This document shows, in pieces, positions 1-8,624 of a DNA stretch of 64,000 nucleotides (within the stretch, counting starts at the first letter, position 1; each line of letters opens with the position of its first letter). Under the pieces are notes generated by a model. It had not been told where the DNA came from and searched no databases. It was given only the letters and a program-made list of their open reading frames with translations. The stretch is from Catellatospora sp. TT07R-123 (lineage in GTDB: Bacteria > Actinomycetota > Actinomycetes > Mycobacteriales > Micromonosporaceae), in contig NZ_BNEM01000001.1 in assembly GCF_018327705.1 (NCBI RefSeq), forward strand, positions 3,100,001 to 3,164,000, given 5' to 3'. A program made the position numbers and the translations under genes.

Positions 1-3000
1 AGGGCAGGGCCAGCACGACCTTGCCCACGGTCTGGGCGCTGCCCAGGTCCACGGTCAGGGTCTGCGGGAAGCCGCTGCCGCTCTCCCAGTACGTGCCCGC
101 GTTGCCGTCCACGGCGTTGGCGGACGCGTACGTCTGGGTGTGGCTGCTCTCGCTGGTCGTCCGGTTCAGCGCCAGGTCCGGGTTGCCGGTCCCGCCGCCG
201 GTGCCGAGCACCTGGAACTCCGACAGCTGACCGGCGGGCCAGCCGCTGTTGGCGGTGATGTTCAGCCGGACGTAGCGGGCCGACGCGCTGACCGGAATGT
301 TCGCCGTGTTGCCCGTGGCCGGGTCGAACGTGTACGTCGCCGACGGCACCAGCGTGGTGTAGCCGGACCCGTCGGTGCTGCCGAGCACGGACAGCGTCAT
401 GGTGCGGGTGCCCCAGCTCGGCGGCAGCTTCAGCACGACCGAGCTGAGCGTCGCCGCCCCGCCCAGGTCCACCGTGATCTGCTGCGGGAACTGGTTGTTG
501 ACGCTCTCCCAGTACGTGTTGACGTCGCCGTCGACCGCGTTGGCGCCGACGTAGGTCTGCGACACGCTGGTGACCGTCACCGGCTTGCCCTGCGCCAGGT
601 TGCCGGCGCCGCTGATCCCGTTGCCGGACAGGTTGATGGTCAGCGTCGGGTTGGTGGCGTTGCTGCTCACGGTCACCGTGCCGGTCTTCGCCCCCGCCGA
701 GGCGGGCGCGAAGGTCACGTTGATCGTGCAGCTCGCCCCGCCGGCCAGCGCCGTGCCGCAGGTGTTGGCGCCGAGGGTGAACCCGGTGCCCGACGCGGTG
801 ATCGAGGTGAGCTGCGCGCCGGTGGTGCCGGTGTTGGTGACCGTCGCGGTGCGTACGACGCTGGAGCCGACCGCGGTGTCCGGGAAGGACACCGCCGACG
901 CGGTGAGCGTGGCCGGGGACTGGCCCGGGGTGCCGTTGCCGGTCAGCGGCACGGACACCGTCGGGTTGCTCGCGTTGCTGCTGATCGTCAGCGTGCCCGA
1001 GCGCGAACCCGTGGTGGTCGGCGCGAAGACGACGTTGACGAAGCAGTTCGTGTTCGCGGCGATGGTGCTGCCGCAGCTGCCACCAGTGCCGACCGAGAAG
1101 CCCGCCCCCGACGTGGTGATCGAGTTGACGGTCGCGGCGCTGCTGCCGCCGTTGCTGACGTACACCTGCCGGACCACGCTGGACCCGATCGAGGTGTCCG
1201 GGAAGGTGATGCTCGGCGGGCCGACCGACAGCGTCGGCGGGATCGGGTTGATGCCGGTGCCGGACAGGTTGACCGTCAGCGTGGGGTTGCTCGCGTTGCT
1301 GCTGAGGGTGAACGTGCCGGTCTTGGCACCGGTCGAGGTGGGCGCGAAGGAGACCGTGGCGAAGCAGCTCGCCCCGGCCGCCAGGGTGCCCGTGCAGTTG
1401 TCGGTCCGGCTGAACTGCGCCGAGATGCTCGTCCCGGACAGGGTGGCCGCGGCCGTGCCGGTGTTGGTGACGGTCACCGTCACCCCGGGCGTGGTCGTGT
1501 TGATCACGGTGTTGCCGAAGGCGAGGCTCGCGGGCGAGGCCTCCAGGGTGGCGCTGCCGGGCGGCGTACCCCCGCCGAAGATCTGCAGCTCGGAGAGCTG
1601 CCCGGCCGGCCAGCCGGTGTTGGCGGTGATGGTGACCCGGACGTAGCGCACCGACGTCGCGGTGAACGACGCGCTCGCGGTGTTGCCGGTGTTCGGGTCG
1701 AACAGGTAGCCCGCCGACGCCTTCAGCGTGCTGAAGTTGGTGCCGTCGGTGCTGCCCTGGACCGTCAGCGTCTGGGTGCGCGCACCCCACGACGCCGGCG
1801 GCGGCAGCTTCAGCGTCACCGAGCTGACCTGCTTGGCCGAGCCCAGGTCCGCCTGGAGCCACTGCGGGAAGGCGTTGTTGTTCGACTCCCAGTAGCTGCT
1901 GGTGTTGCCGTCGTTGGCGTTGGTCGCCGGGAGGCCGCCGCTGCTGCTGCTGGCGGTCATGGTCGCGCCGACGGCCAGGTTGGTGTTCGGGTCGGCGCCG
2001 GTGCCGGTCAGCGCGACGGTGATCGGCTGCGGCGTGGTCGAGTTGGTCACCGACAGGGTGCCGTTGCCCGCGCCGACCGCGGTCGGCGCGAACCGCACCG
2101 TGACGGTGCAGGAACCGCCACCGGCCAGGCTGACGGGGCAGTTGTTGGTCTGGGTGTACGGACCGGACACCGCGACCGCCGACACCGACGCCGCACCCGT
2201 GCCCGGGTTGGTGACGGTGACCGTCTGCGCGGCGCTGGTCTGCCCGACGGTGACCGACCCGAAGGCCAGGCTGCCCGGGGTGACGGCCAGCGTCGAGTTG
2301 TCCGACACGCCCCGGCCGACGAAGTCGACCCAGTTCACGTTGAAGATCGAGCCCTGGCCGGTGTCACCGGCCGGGTTCTTGGCGATCAGGAACAGCGGCC
2401 CGGTCGCCGTGCCCGCCCCGGAGATCGTGGCGGTGGCGTCGGTGTACGTCTGCCAGCCGCCCGTACCCCCGAAGGTCGCCGTGCCGACCAGCGGCCCGGT
2501 CACGGACCCGGTCCGGATCTCGACCCGCCCGCCGGAACCCGGCGAGGCCACCCGGACGCGCACCGAGTCGATGCCGGTCAGGTTCACCGGGGTGTATGTC
2601 CAGAAATCGCCGTCCTCGATGAAGCCGAGGTTCTGGAACCCGCCCGCCGGGTCGGAGGTCGTCTCCCGCTGCACGCCGGGGTCGCCGCCGCCGATGCCGC
2701 TCGGGGCCCGGCCGGTGCTGTTGAAGAACTCGGCCTGCTTGTGCTTGGGCTGGAGCACCCGCGTCGACCGGCCGGTCTGGGCCCCCACGCCGCCGGGCCC
2801 GCCCTTGTCCGTGTACGTCGCCTCGATCACGCCGAAGGTGTTGGCGTCGTCGCCGTGTCCGGTGCCGAGCGAGGTCTGCACGATGCCCGAGCAGCCGGTG
2901 TAGCTCTGCATCGGGTGCGCGTGCTCGTCGTGGCCGAGGTAGTACTGCACGGTGACCCGCGAGCAGTCGATGGTGCCGTCCTCGGGGTCGGTCACGGTGA

Positions 3001-5437
3001 CGCTGAACCGGACCTGGTCACCCCAGGTGAAGAAGCCGCCGTCGACGGGGGTGGTCAGGTTGACCGTCGGCGCGGTGTTGCCCACCGCGATCAGCACGTT
3101 GGCCACGCCGGTCTTGCCGCCCGGGTCGCGTACGGTCAGCTGGGCGGTGTAGTTGCCCGCCGTGCTGTACGTGTGCGACGGGTTGGCCGCCGTCGAGGTC
3201 TGCCCGTCCCCGAACGCCCACGAGTACGTGATCGCCTGGCCGTCCGGGTCGTTCGAGCCCGCACTGGAGAACTGCACGGTCAGCGGGGTCGGACCCGAGG
3301 TCGGGGTGCCGGAGGCGACCGCGACCGGGGACCGGTTCCCGGAGTTGTAGTCGATGCGGTAGATGCCGGAGTCGGCGTTGTTGCCGCCGAAGCCCGTGCC
3401 CCACTCGATCAGGTACATCGCGCCGTCCGGCCCGAACTCCAGGTCCATCGGGCGCAGGAAGGCCATGGACGGGAACAGGTTGTTGATGTCGACCAGCGAC
3501 TTCCCGTCCGGCGTGACCTGCATCGTGTACAGCTTGTTCTGGTTCCACTCGCCGAACAGCGCCTTGCCGTCGTAGTAGGCGGGCCACTTGCGGTCCGACA
3601 CCAGCGCGGCGTTGTAGCGGTACACCGGCCCACCCATCGGCGCGCCGCCGCCCCCGATCTCGGGGAACAGCGGGTTGCCGCCGTAGTCGTAGTCGACCGT
3701 GGCCGGGCGCGCGGCTGGCAGGTTGGTCAGGCCCGTGTTGTTGGGCGAGTTGTTGACCGGCGCCGCGCAGTTGAACGCGGCCCCGCTCGGCCCGGACGGG
3801 AACGTGTAGTCGACGTAGGCGTAGTTGTTGCCGATGCAGTACGGCCAGCCGTAGTTGCCCGCCGACCCGATGATGTTCCACTCCACCGTGTTCTCGGGGC
3901 CGCGGGCGGCGTTGGGCGCCCCGGCGTCGGGACCGTAGTCGCCGACGTACAGCGTGTTGGTCGCCTTGTCGACGCCGATCCGGAACGGGTTGCGGAAGCC
4001 CATCGCGTAGATCTCGGACCGGGTCTGCGCGGTGCCCGGCGCGAACAGGTTCCCCGACGGCACCGTGTACGTCCCATCGGCCTGCGGCTTGATCCGGATG
4101 ATCTTCCCACGCAGGTCGTTGGTGTTGCCCGCCGAGCGCTGCGAGTCGTAGTCCTGCCGCCCGGCCCGCTCGTCCAGCGGGGCGAACCCGTCGGACTCGA
4201 ACGGGTTGGTGTTGTCGCCGGTGGCCAGGTAGAGGTTGCCCGCGCTGTCGAAGGTCATCGAGCCGCCCGCGTGGCAGCACGTGTTGCGCTGCGTGGTGAC
4301 CTGGAGCAGCACCTTCTCCGTGGCGGGGTCGATGGTGTCGCCGGAGGCGGTGAACCGCGAGATCTGGTTGCGCGGGCCGCCGGTGTTCGGCGAGTAGTAC
4401 AGGTAGATCCAGCCGTTGGTCGCGAACGACGGGTCCAGCCGCATGCCGAGCAGGCCGTCCTCGTTGCCGGTGAAGACGGGCAGCGTCATCGCGGTGACGG
4501 TGGTGCCGGTGCTGGGCTTGATGATCTGCACCCGGCCGTCGCGCTCGATGTAGAAGACGCGGCCGTCGGGGGCGACGTCGAGCTCCATCGGGTTGCTGGT
4601 GTTGCTGTCCAGCGTGACCTTGGAGAAGCTCGCGTCGCGGCTGGCGGTGCAGTCGGCGCTGACGGCGCCGGCGGTGGTCTGGATGCCGCCGAGCAGGTGC
4701 GCCCGGAACGCGGTGTCGCTGAACGCGGCCGCGTCGTGCCCGGCGGCGGTGTACCAGGAGCGGCCGCCGTCGTAGTTCTGGCACCAGGCGATCGGGTGGT
4801 CGGCGCCCATGGTGGCGGTGCCGGGCGTGTAGCTGCGCTCGTCCAGGCTGGCCAGCACGTGCACGCGCGTGCGCGGGTTGCTCTGGAAGGCGTACCACTC
4901 GTCGGAGCGGGTCCACTTCGCGGGCAGCGAGGCGGTGGACGGGTGCGCCGGGTCCTCGACCTTCACGGTGGCGTTCTGCACCGCGGGGTGGCTGGAGAAG
5001 TAGGCGCCGACGAGGTTGCCGTACCAGGCCCAGCCGTACTCGGTGTCGGAGGCGGCGTGCACGCCCGCGTAGCCGCCGCCGGCGCGGATGTAGCGCTCGA
5101 ACGCGGCCTGCTGGTTGGCGTCGAGGATGTCGCCGGTGGTGGACAGGAACACCACCGTGGCGAAGCGGGCCAGGTTGGCGTCGGTGAACGCGGCCGCGTC
5201 CTCGGTGGCCTCCACGGTGAACCCGTTGGCGGCGCCGAGCTGCTGGACGGCGGTGACGCCCGCCGCGATGGAGTCGTGCCGGAAACCGGCGGTCTTGGAG
5301 AAGACGAGCACGTTGTAGTTGGCGGCGTGGGCGGCCGCGGGCAGGCCGACCAGGCCGGTCAGGGCCAGGGCGGCCACGGTGAGGACGCGCAGCAGCGCTG
5401 CGCGCAGGGACAGACGCGCGGGACGGGCGCGGGACAC
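1..5437 (-). CDS. Secreted multidomain ThuA / PQQ-type sugar dehydrogenase protein with PKD, CBM6-like, ASH and discoidin domains (3' end outside window)
   Basis: At least 1812 codons, running off the left edge. The GTG start at 5437 has GAGGAG about 6 nt upstream; the ATG at 5454 is out of frame. In order: signal peptide ending near VGLPAAAHAA (1-37); ThuA-like domain (about 40-250; NYNVLVFSKTAGFRHDS); glucose/sorbosone dehydrogenase propeller (about 265-690; MELDVAPDGRVFYIERDGRV and GFRNPFRIGVD); PKD (about 700-783; SWAFGDG); an Ig-like stretch; a CBM6-like module (about 883-1045); then ASH/choice-of-anchor-D repeats (four copies of the type SFAPTSTGAKTGT) interleaved with F5/8 type C discoidin domains (two complete, the last cut at base 1). 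ThuA and PQQ-type sugar dehydrogenases are linked to keto-sugar and sugar oxidation. The binding modules suggest extracellular polysaccharide. The substrate is not visible in the sequence. Confidence 0.9.
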   Translation of the reverse strand, partial: MSRARPARLSLRAALLRVLTVAALALTGLVGLPAAAHAANYNVLVFSKTAGFRHDSIAAGVTAVQQLGAANGFTVEATEDAAAFTDANLARFATVVFLSTTGDILDANQQAAFERYIRAGGGYAGVHAASDTEYGWAWYGNLVGAYFSSHPAVQNATVKVEDPAHPSTASLPAKWTRSDEWYAFQSNPRTRVHVLASLDERSYTPGTATMGADHPIAWCQNYDGGRSWYTAAGHDAAAFSDTAFRAHLLGGIQTTAGAVSADCTASRDASFSKVTLDSNTSNPMELDVAPDGRVFYIERDGRVQIIKPSTGTTVTAMTLPVFTGNEDGLLGMRLDPSFATNGWIYLYYSPNTGGPRNQISRFTASGDTIDPATEKVLLQVTTQRNTCCHAGGSMTFDSAGNLYLATGDNTNPFESDGFAPLDERAGRQDYDSQRSAGNTNDLRGKIIRIKPQADGTYTVPSGNLFAPGTAQTRSEIYAMGFRNPFRIGVDKATNTLYVGDYGPDAGAPNAARGPENTVEWNIIGSAGNYGWPYCIGNNYAYVDYTFPSGPSGAAFNCAAPVNNSPNNTGLTNLPAARPATVDYDYGGNPLFPEIGGGGAPMGGPVYRYNAALVSDRKWPAYYDGKALFGEWNQNKLYTMQVTPDGKSLVDINNLFPSMAFLRPMDLEFGPDGAMYLIEWGTGFGGNNADSGIYRIDYNSGNRSPVAVASGTPTSGPTPLTVQFSSAGSNDPDGQAITYSWAFGDGQTSTAANPSHTYSTAGNYTAQLTVRDPGGKTGVANVLIAVGNTAPTVNLTTPVDGGFFTWGDQVRFSVTVTDPEDGTIDCSRVTVQYYLGHDEHAHPMQSYTGCSGIVQTSLGTGHGDDANTFGVIEATYTDKGGPGGVGAQTGRSTRVLQPKHKQAEFFNSTGRAPSGIGGGDPGVQRETTSDPAGGFQNLGFIEDGDFWTYTPVNLTGIDSVRVRVASPGSGGRVEIRTGSVTGPLVGTATFGGTGGWQTYTDATATISGAGTATGPLFLIAKNPAGDTGQGSIFNVNWVDFVGRGVSDNSTLAVTPGSLAFGSVTVGQTSAAQTVTVTNPGTGAASVSAVAVSGPYTQTNNCPVSLAGGGSCTVTVRFAPTAVGAGNGTLSVTNSTTPQPITVALTGTGADPNTNLAVGATMTASSSSGGLPATNANDGNTSSYWESNNNAFPQWLQADLGSAKQVSSVTLKLPPPASWGARTQTLTVQGSTDGTNFSTLKASAGYLFDPNTGNTASASFTATSVRYVRVTITANTGWPAGQLSELQIFGGGTPPGSATLEASPASLAFGNTVINTTTPGVTVTVTNTGTAAATLSGTSISAQFSRTDNCTGTLAAGASCFATVSFAPTSTGAKTGTFTLSSNASNPTLTVNLSGTGINPIPPTLSVGPPSITFPDTSIGSSVVRQVYVSNGGSSAATVNSITTSGAGFSVGTGGSCGSTIAANTNCFVNVVFAPTTTGSRSGTLTISSNASNPTVSVPLTGNGTPGQSPATLTASAVSFPDTAVGSSVVRTATVTNTGTTGAQLTSITASGTGFTLGANTCGTALAGGASCTINVTFAPASAGAKTGTVTVSSNATNPTLTINLSGNGISGAGNLAQGKPVTVTSVSQTYVGANAVDGDVNTYWESVNNQFPQQITVDLGGAATLSSVVLKLPPSWGTRTMTLSVLGSTDGSGYTTLVPSATYTFDPATGNTANIPVSASARYVRLNITANSGWPAGQLSEFQVLGTGGGTGNPDLALNRTTSESSHTQTYASANAVDGNAGTYWESGSGFPQTLTVDLGSAQTVGKVVLALP

Positions 5438-5531
5438 GAGAGTCTCCTCGTCATTGCGGGACGTGGGAAGACCCTTCGGGTGAGCGGCCCCGGAGGGGGG
5501 TTCATGGCGCCGATGTTTCGAAGCAGTGACA

Positions 5532-5561
5532 AATTTGCACGCTTACGGTGACTCTTGTCAA
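5532..5561 (-). promoter_or_regulatory. Putative promoter of the ThuA protein gene
   Basis: On the minus strand a perfect TTGACA lies at 5561-5556. It is followed after 17-18 bp by GCAAAT/CAAATT as a weak -10. The -10 overlaps one copy of the AAATTTGCA direct repeat, so the repeat may be an operator. Inferred from sequence only. Confidence 0.35.
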
Positions 5562-5710
5562 TGAGAGTTAGGAAATTTGCATGCCAGTCCACTGTGGATG
5601 GCACACCGCGCCATCGAGCCACAGAACCGGCTTGCGGCGTGAATCCGGCATGCCGGAAATGCTGGAGGGTACAGTGGCGCAGGTCACATACCCGCGAAGG
5701 CGCGGAATAG

Positions 5711-5761
5711 TTGAACCTTCAATGACATTGAGTAGGCTGTAGCGGTAGTTGAACAATCAAC
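5711..5761 (+). promoter_or_regulatory. yceI promoter with two MarR-like palindromic operators
   Basis: TTGAA-CC-TTCAA (5711-5722) and GTTGA-ACAA-TCAAC (5748-5761) share the TTGAA/TCAA core. TTGAAC at 5711-5716 and TAGGCT at 5733-5738, 16 bp apart, make a plausible -35/-10 pair. One palindrome then covers the -35 and the other sits just past the start of transcription, a layout typical of a repressor. The regulator is not identified; the MarR assignment is inferred from the core motif. Confidence 0.45.
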
Positions 5762-5792
5762 GACCACGAAATGCCTGCTGAAGGAGCACATG

Positions 5793-6356
5793 ATGAGCAC
5801 GACGACCAGCCCGACCCTCGCGGAACTCACCGGCACCTACACGGTGGACGTGGCGCACAGCACCATCGGCTTCGTCGCCCGGCACGCCATGGTCACCAAG
5901 GTCCGCGGTGCGTTCAACGAGTTCGAGGGCGCCGGCTACCTCGACGGCGGTGACGTCAGCAAGTCGCACGTCAAGGTCACCATCCAGGCCGCCAGCATCG
6001 ACACCCGCAACGAGCAGCGCGACGGCCACCTGCGCAGCAACGACTTCCTCGACATGGAGAAGTACCCGACGATCACCTTCGCCTCGACCTCGGTCAAGCA
6101 GGTCGACGCCGAGAACTTCCAGGTGACCGGCGACCTCACCATCAAGGACGTCACCAAGCCGGTGACCATCGACTTCGAGTACCAGGGCGCGGCCACGGAC
6201 CCGTTCGGCAACCACCGGATCGGCTTCGAGGGCTCGGTCGCGATCAACCGCAAGGACTGGAACGTGACCTGGAACGCGGCCCTGGAGACCGGCGGCGTCC
6301 TGGTCAGCGACAAGATCACGCTGGAGTTCGAGATCTCCGCGATCAAGAACGCCTGA
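5793..6356 (+). CDS. YceI-family polyisoprenoid-binding-like protein
   Basis: 187 residues from the second of two adjacent ATGs. GAAGGAG (5780-5786) is 6 nt from 5793 but only 3 nt from 5790. The whole protein is one YceI lipocalin-like beta barrel: it opens with GTYTVDVAHSTIGFVARHAM and later has HLRSNDFLDMEKYPTITF and VTKPVTIDFEYQG. Family members bind polyisoprenoids or other amphiphiles. There is no signal peptide, so this one should be cytoplasmic. It is monocistronic, with paired palindromes over its promoter, which suggests induction by a small molecule. Family call secure; ligand unknown. Confidence 0.93.
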   Translation: MSTTTSPTLAELTGTYTVDVAHSTIGFVARHAMVTKVRGAFNEFEGAGYLDGGDVSKSHVKVTIQAASIDTRNEQRDGHLRSNDFLDMEKYPTITFASTSVKQVDAENFQVTGDLTIKDVTKPVTIDFEYQGAATDPFGNHRIGFEGSVAINRKDWNVTWNAALETGGVLVSDKITLEFEISAIKNA

Positions 6357-6372
6357 CCTTGAGCCGCACGCC

Positions 6373-6410
6373 GTGCCCCATCCCGCCCGTGCCAGGGTGG
6401 GGTGGGGCAC
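6373..6410 (+). terminator. Stem-loop after yceI
   Basis: GTGCCCCA (6373-6380) pairs with TGGGGCAC (6403-6410), and CCC/GGG can extend the stem inward. There is no T-run, as is usual in GC-rich actinobacteria. The stem covers the upstream ATG at 6402, which is one reason to start dus at 6453. Confidence 0.5.
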
Positions 6411-6452
6411 AGGTCTGTGGGGGCACCGCCGCGATGTGGGATTCTTGACGGC

Positions 6453-7574
6453 GTGACCTTGCAGCTCGCAACGCTTCCCGTGGACCCGCCGGTGGTGCTC
6501 GCACCCATGGCCGGAATCACCAACGTGGCGTTCCGCCAGCTCTGCCGCGAGCAGGGCGCGGGGATCTACGTCTGCGAGATGATCACTACCGTCGCGCTGG
6601 CCGTGCGCAACCCGAAGACCGACAAGATGATCGAGTTCGGGCCGGACGAGTCCCCCCGCAGCATGCAGCTGTACGGGGTCGACCCCGTGATCACCGCCAA
6701 GGCGGTGCGGCGCGTCGTCGAGGAGAACCTGGCCGATCACATCGACCTCAACTTCGGCTGCAGCGTCAAGAAGATCACCAGCAAGGGCGGCGGCTCGGCC
6801 ATCCCCTGGAAGCGCAACCTGTTCGGGGCGATCATCAAGGCCGCCGTCGACACCGCCGCGCCGGCAGGCATCCCGGTCACCATCAAGATGCGCAAGGGCA
6901 TCGACGACGACCACCTGACGTACCTGGAAGCGGGGAAAATCGCCCAGGACGCGGGCGTGGCCTGGGTCGCCCTGCACGCGCGTACGGCGGCGCAGCGCTA
7001 CTCCGGCGAGGCCGACTGGGAGTCCATCGCCCGGCTCAAGCAGGCGCTCGACGTGCCGGTGCTCGGCAACGGCGACATCTGGGAGGCCGACGACGCGCTG
7101 CGCATGGTCCGCGAGACCGGGTGCGACGGCGTCGTGGTCGGCCGGGGCTGCCTGGGCCGCCCGTGGCTGTTCGCCGACCTGGCCGCCGCGTTCGCCGGGC
7201 GCCCCGAGCGGATCATGCCGAACCTGGGCGAGGTCGCCCAGGTCATGCGGCGCCACGCCGAACTGCTGGTGCAGTGGTGGGGCGCCGAGCGCGAAGCCGT
7301 CACCGACTTCCGCAAGCACGTCGCCTGGTACCTCAAGGGCTTCCCGGTCGGGCCGCAACTGCGCCAGGCGATGGCGATGTCCTCGTCGCTGATGGAGCTC
7401 GACGACCTGCTGGGCAAGCTGGAGCACGACGAGCCGTTCCCGGTGGCCAACCTCGGGCAGCCGCGCGGGCGCACCAACTCCCCGGCCAAGGTCGTGCTGC
7501 CGTACGGCTGGCTCGACGACCGCGACAGCGCCGCCGTCCCCGAGGACGCCGAACACGACGACTCCGGCGGCTGA
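6453..7574 (+). CDS. dusB: tRNA-dihydrouridine synthase (DusB-like)
   Basis: 373 residues from GTG 6453; the in-frame ATG at 6402 lies inside the yceI terminator stem. FMN-dependent TIM barrel that reduces uridine to dihydrouridine in tRNA. VVLAPMAGITNVAFRQLC is the N-terminal flavin-site signature. DLNFGCSVKK carries the catalytic Cys (about C103). VTIKMRKG, the LHART motif and VLGNGDIW complete the barrel, and the helical tRNA-binding C-terminus follows. Two bases separate its stop from the end of the convergent toxin gene. Family secure; the DusB subgroup is the usual actinobacterial assignment. Confidence 0.92.
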   Translation: MTLQLATLPVDPPVVLAPMAGITNVAFRQLCREQGAGIYVCEMITTVALAVRNPKTDKMIEFGPDESPRSMQLYGVDPVITAKAVRRVVEENLADHIDLNFGCSVKKITSKGGGSAIPWKRNLFGAIIKAAVDTAAPAGIPVTIKMRKGIDDDHLTYLEAGKIAQDAGVAWVALHARTAAQRYSGEADWESIARLKQALDVPVLGNGDIWEADDALRMVRETGCDGVVVGRGCLGRPWLFADLAAAFAGRPERIMPNLGEVAQVMRRHAELLVQWWGAEREAVTDFRKHVAWYLKGFPVGPQLRQAMAMSSSLMELDDLLGKLEHDEPFPVANLGQPRGRTNSPAKVVLPYGWLDDRDSAAVPEDAEHDDSGG

Positions 7575-7575
7575 G

Positions 7576-7929
7576 TCAGTCGGTCTCCTTCGGGTGCCTC
7601 GTCGAGGCGTAGGTGATCCACACCAGACGCGCCCCACGATCGACGCCGAACCAGATCCGGCCGCCCGAGGTCACCTCGTACTGCCACTGCTCCATCGTGA
7701 CGCCCTTGACCGTGACATGCGCGAACCCCGCCTTGAGGCGGTGGTGGCGGTCGACGTTGACGGGCGTCTGAGGGTCGAGGTCGATCGCCTCCCAGGCGGC
7801 GCGCAGCGCGTTCGGGGCGACCCGGGCCAGCTCCTCCCAGCCTTCCGCGGCGTCCTTGGACGCGAACCGGATCTCGTAGCCGTCTGGCCGCCGCGGTGGC
7901 GCCACCCGGTCATTGCGCCCGGCCGGCAT
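7576..7929 (-). CDS. RelE/ParE-like putative toxin
   Basis: 117 residues. YEIRFASKDAAEGWEELARV, DRHHRLKAGFAHVTVKG, MEQWQYEVTSGGRIWFGVD and a closing VWITYAST stretch match the small actinobacterial RelE-like toxins encoded with Phd-type partners. Such toxins usually cleave mRNA on the ribosome. Its start overlaps the end of the upstream Phd-like gene by 20 bp, so the two are one translationally coupled operon with the antitoxin first. Assignment is from pattern and context. Confidence 0.68.
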   Translation of the reverse strand: MPAGRNDRVAPPRRPDGYEIRFASKDAAEGWEELARVAPNALRAAWEAIDLDPQTPVNVDRHHRLKAGFAHVTVKGVTMEQWQYEVTSGGRIWFGVDRGARLVWITYASTRHPKETD

Positions 7930-8407
7930 CGTCGATCACCACCTCCGGCGGCAGCGCCACCCCGAGATCGTCGTCGAACGGGCCGCGCAGGCGGGCCGCG
8001 AGCTCCGGGTCCGCGTAGATCGCCGCAGTGGCCCGCCACTCCCGCATGAGCCGCTCCATCGGAGCCCACACCTCGAGGTCGCTGCACGCCTCGAAGGTGG
8101 CGACGAACTCGGCGGCGAACTCCGGCCGATACTCCTGCGGAATGAACTGAAGCCAGGGGAAGCTGTCGAGCAGCAGGCTGTCCAGGTCCCCGGCCCGCTT
8201 GGCGTGTACGAGCGAGTTGCGTAGCAGCCGCTCGGCGATGCGCACCCCCGCCCGGGTCGCGGCAGCCCGTGCCGCCGTCATGAGGACGAATGCCGCGCCT
8301 TCGCCGCGCCGTTCGAGGCGGGCCTCGCCGTCGCGCTCGACAGCTGCGGCCACCTCCCGCGGATTTCGGGCGATGTCGGACCATTGCAGCGTCGCACCAA
8401 CTCCCAT
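7910..8407 (-). CDS. Phd/YefM-like (DUF6247-type) putative antitoxin
   Basis: 165 residues from ATG 8407, which lies 7 nt after a CATGAT -10 and so would be leaderless; ATG 8419 is the alternative. The N-terminus TLQWSDIARNPREVAAAVER, followed by LERRGEGAAFVLM, resembles the Phd/YefM DNA-binding fold. The remaining 110 or so residues are helical and longer than in classic Phd, matching the actinobacterial prevent-host-death class. A perfect palindrome covers its promoter, as expected for an autoregulated toxin-antitoxin operon. Confidence 0.65.
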   Translation of the reverse strand: MGVGATLQWSDIARNPREVAAAVERDGEARLERRGEGAAFVLMTAARAAATRAGVRIAERLLRNSLVHAKRAGDLDSLLLDSFPWLQFIPQEYRPEFAAEFVATFEACSDLEVWAPMERLMREWRATAAIYADPELAARLRGPFDDDLGVALPPEVVIDDAGRAQ

Positions 8408-8414
8408 GACCCCA

Positions 8415-8434
8415 ATCATGAACTAATTCATGAT
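8415..8434 (-). promoter_or_regulatory. Palindromic operator over the toxin-antitoxin promoter
   Basis: ATCATGAA-CTAA-TTCATGAT is a perfect 8-bp inverted repeat with a 4-bp centre. It holds the CATGAT -10 used by the antitoxin start at 8407, so a bound repressor would block transcription. Autorepression is inferred. Confidence 0.55.
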
Positions 8435-8566
8435 CAGATACAACGCGGCGGCGAGCCTGCCGAGGTGCGAGACTGCGGGCATGGCGGAGGTCGGCTGAGA
8501 TCGGCCTGCTGCGCGACCAATACCGCGCCACCGCCGCCGGCACCCGCCCGCTGCGCCCCTGAGCGC
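8435..8566 (+). other. Non-coding stretch with a possible gene remnant
   Basis: No intact gene. One plus-strand frame ends in a coding-like tail (IGLLRDQYRATAAGTRPLRP, stop near 8562) but has no start and no recognisable upstream domain. It could be the 3' remnant of a decayed gene, or chance in GC-rich DNA. Confidence 0.2.
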
Positions 8567-8624
8567 GAGGTAAGGAAGGCACCTGCTACCTCGCAGAGCG
8601 GGAAGAAGGTGCCTTCCTCACCTC
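8567..8624. repeat. Dispersed palindromic repeat, family 1, copy A (reverse orientation)
   Basis: GAGGTAAGGAAGGCACCT (8567-8584) pairs with 8607-8624 at 17 of 18 positions. Its reverse complement matches copies B (15722-15767) and C (57319-57374) in both arms and in the loop. The stop codon of the HTH gene (8618-8620) lies inside the right arm. Confidence 0.75.

Larger units (their letters stand above)
5438..5792. other. 355-bp divergent intergenic region between the ThuA protein gene and yceI
   Basis: I see no convincing gene here. It is less GC-rich than its surroundings. It contains a direct repeat AAATTTGCA at 5531-5539 and 5573-5581 (42 bp apart, four helical turns), a possible minus-strand promoter, and two operator-like palindromes next to yceI, each listed separately. 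A short minus-strand open frame (5568-5756) has no family resemblance and I do not call it. Confidence 0.6.

Noticed and set aside
1-2290. Repeated sequence in the first 2.3 kb as a possible tandem DNA repeat array or CRISPR
   Set aside because: The similarity is at protein-domain level (ASH and discoidin) with spacing of several hundred bases. There are no short identical repeats with unique spacers.
140-5551. Plus-strand open frame of about 1800 codons opposite the ThuA protein
   Set aside because: Low-complexity Arg/Gly/Ala-rich translation with no domain. It is the antisense of a real gene with clear domains and exists because GC-rich DNA has few stops.
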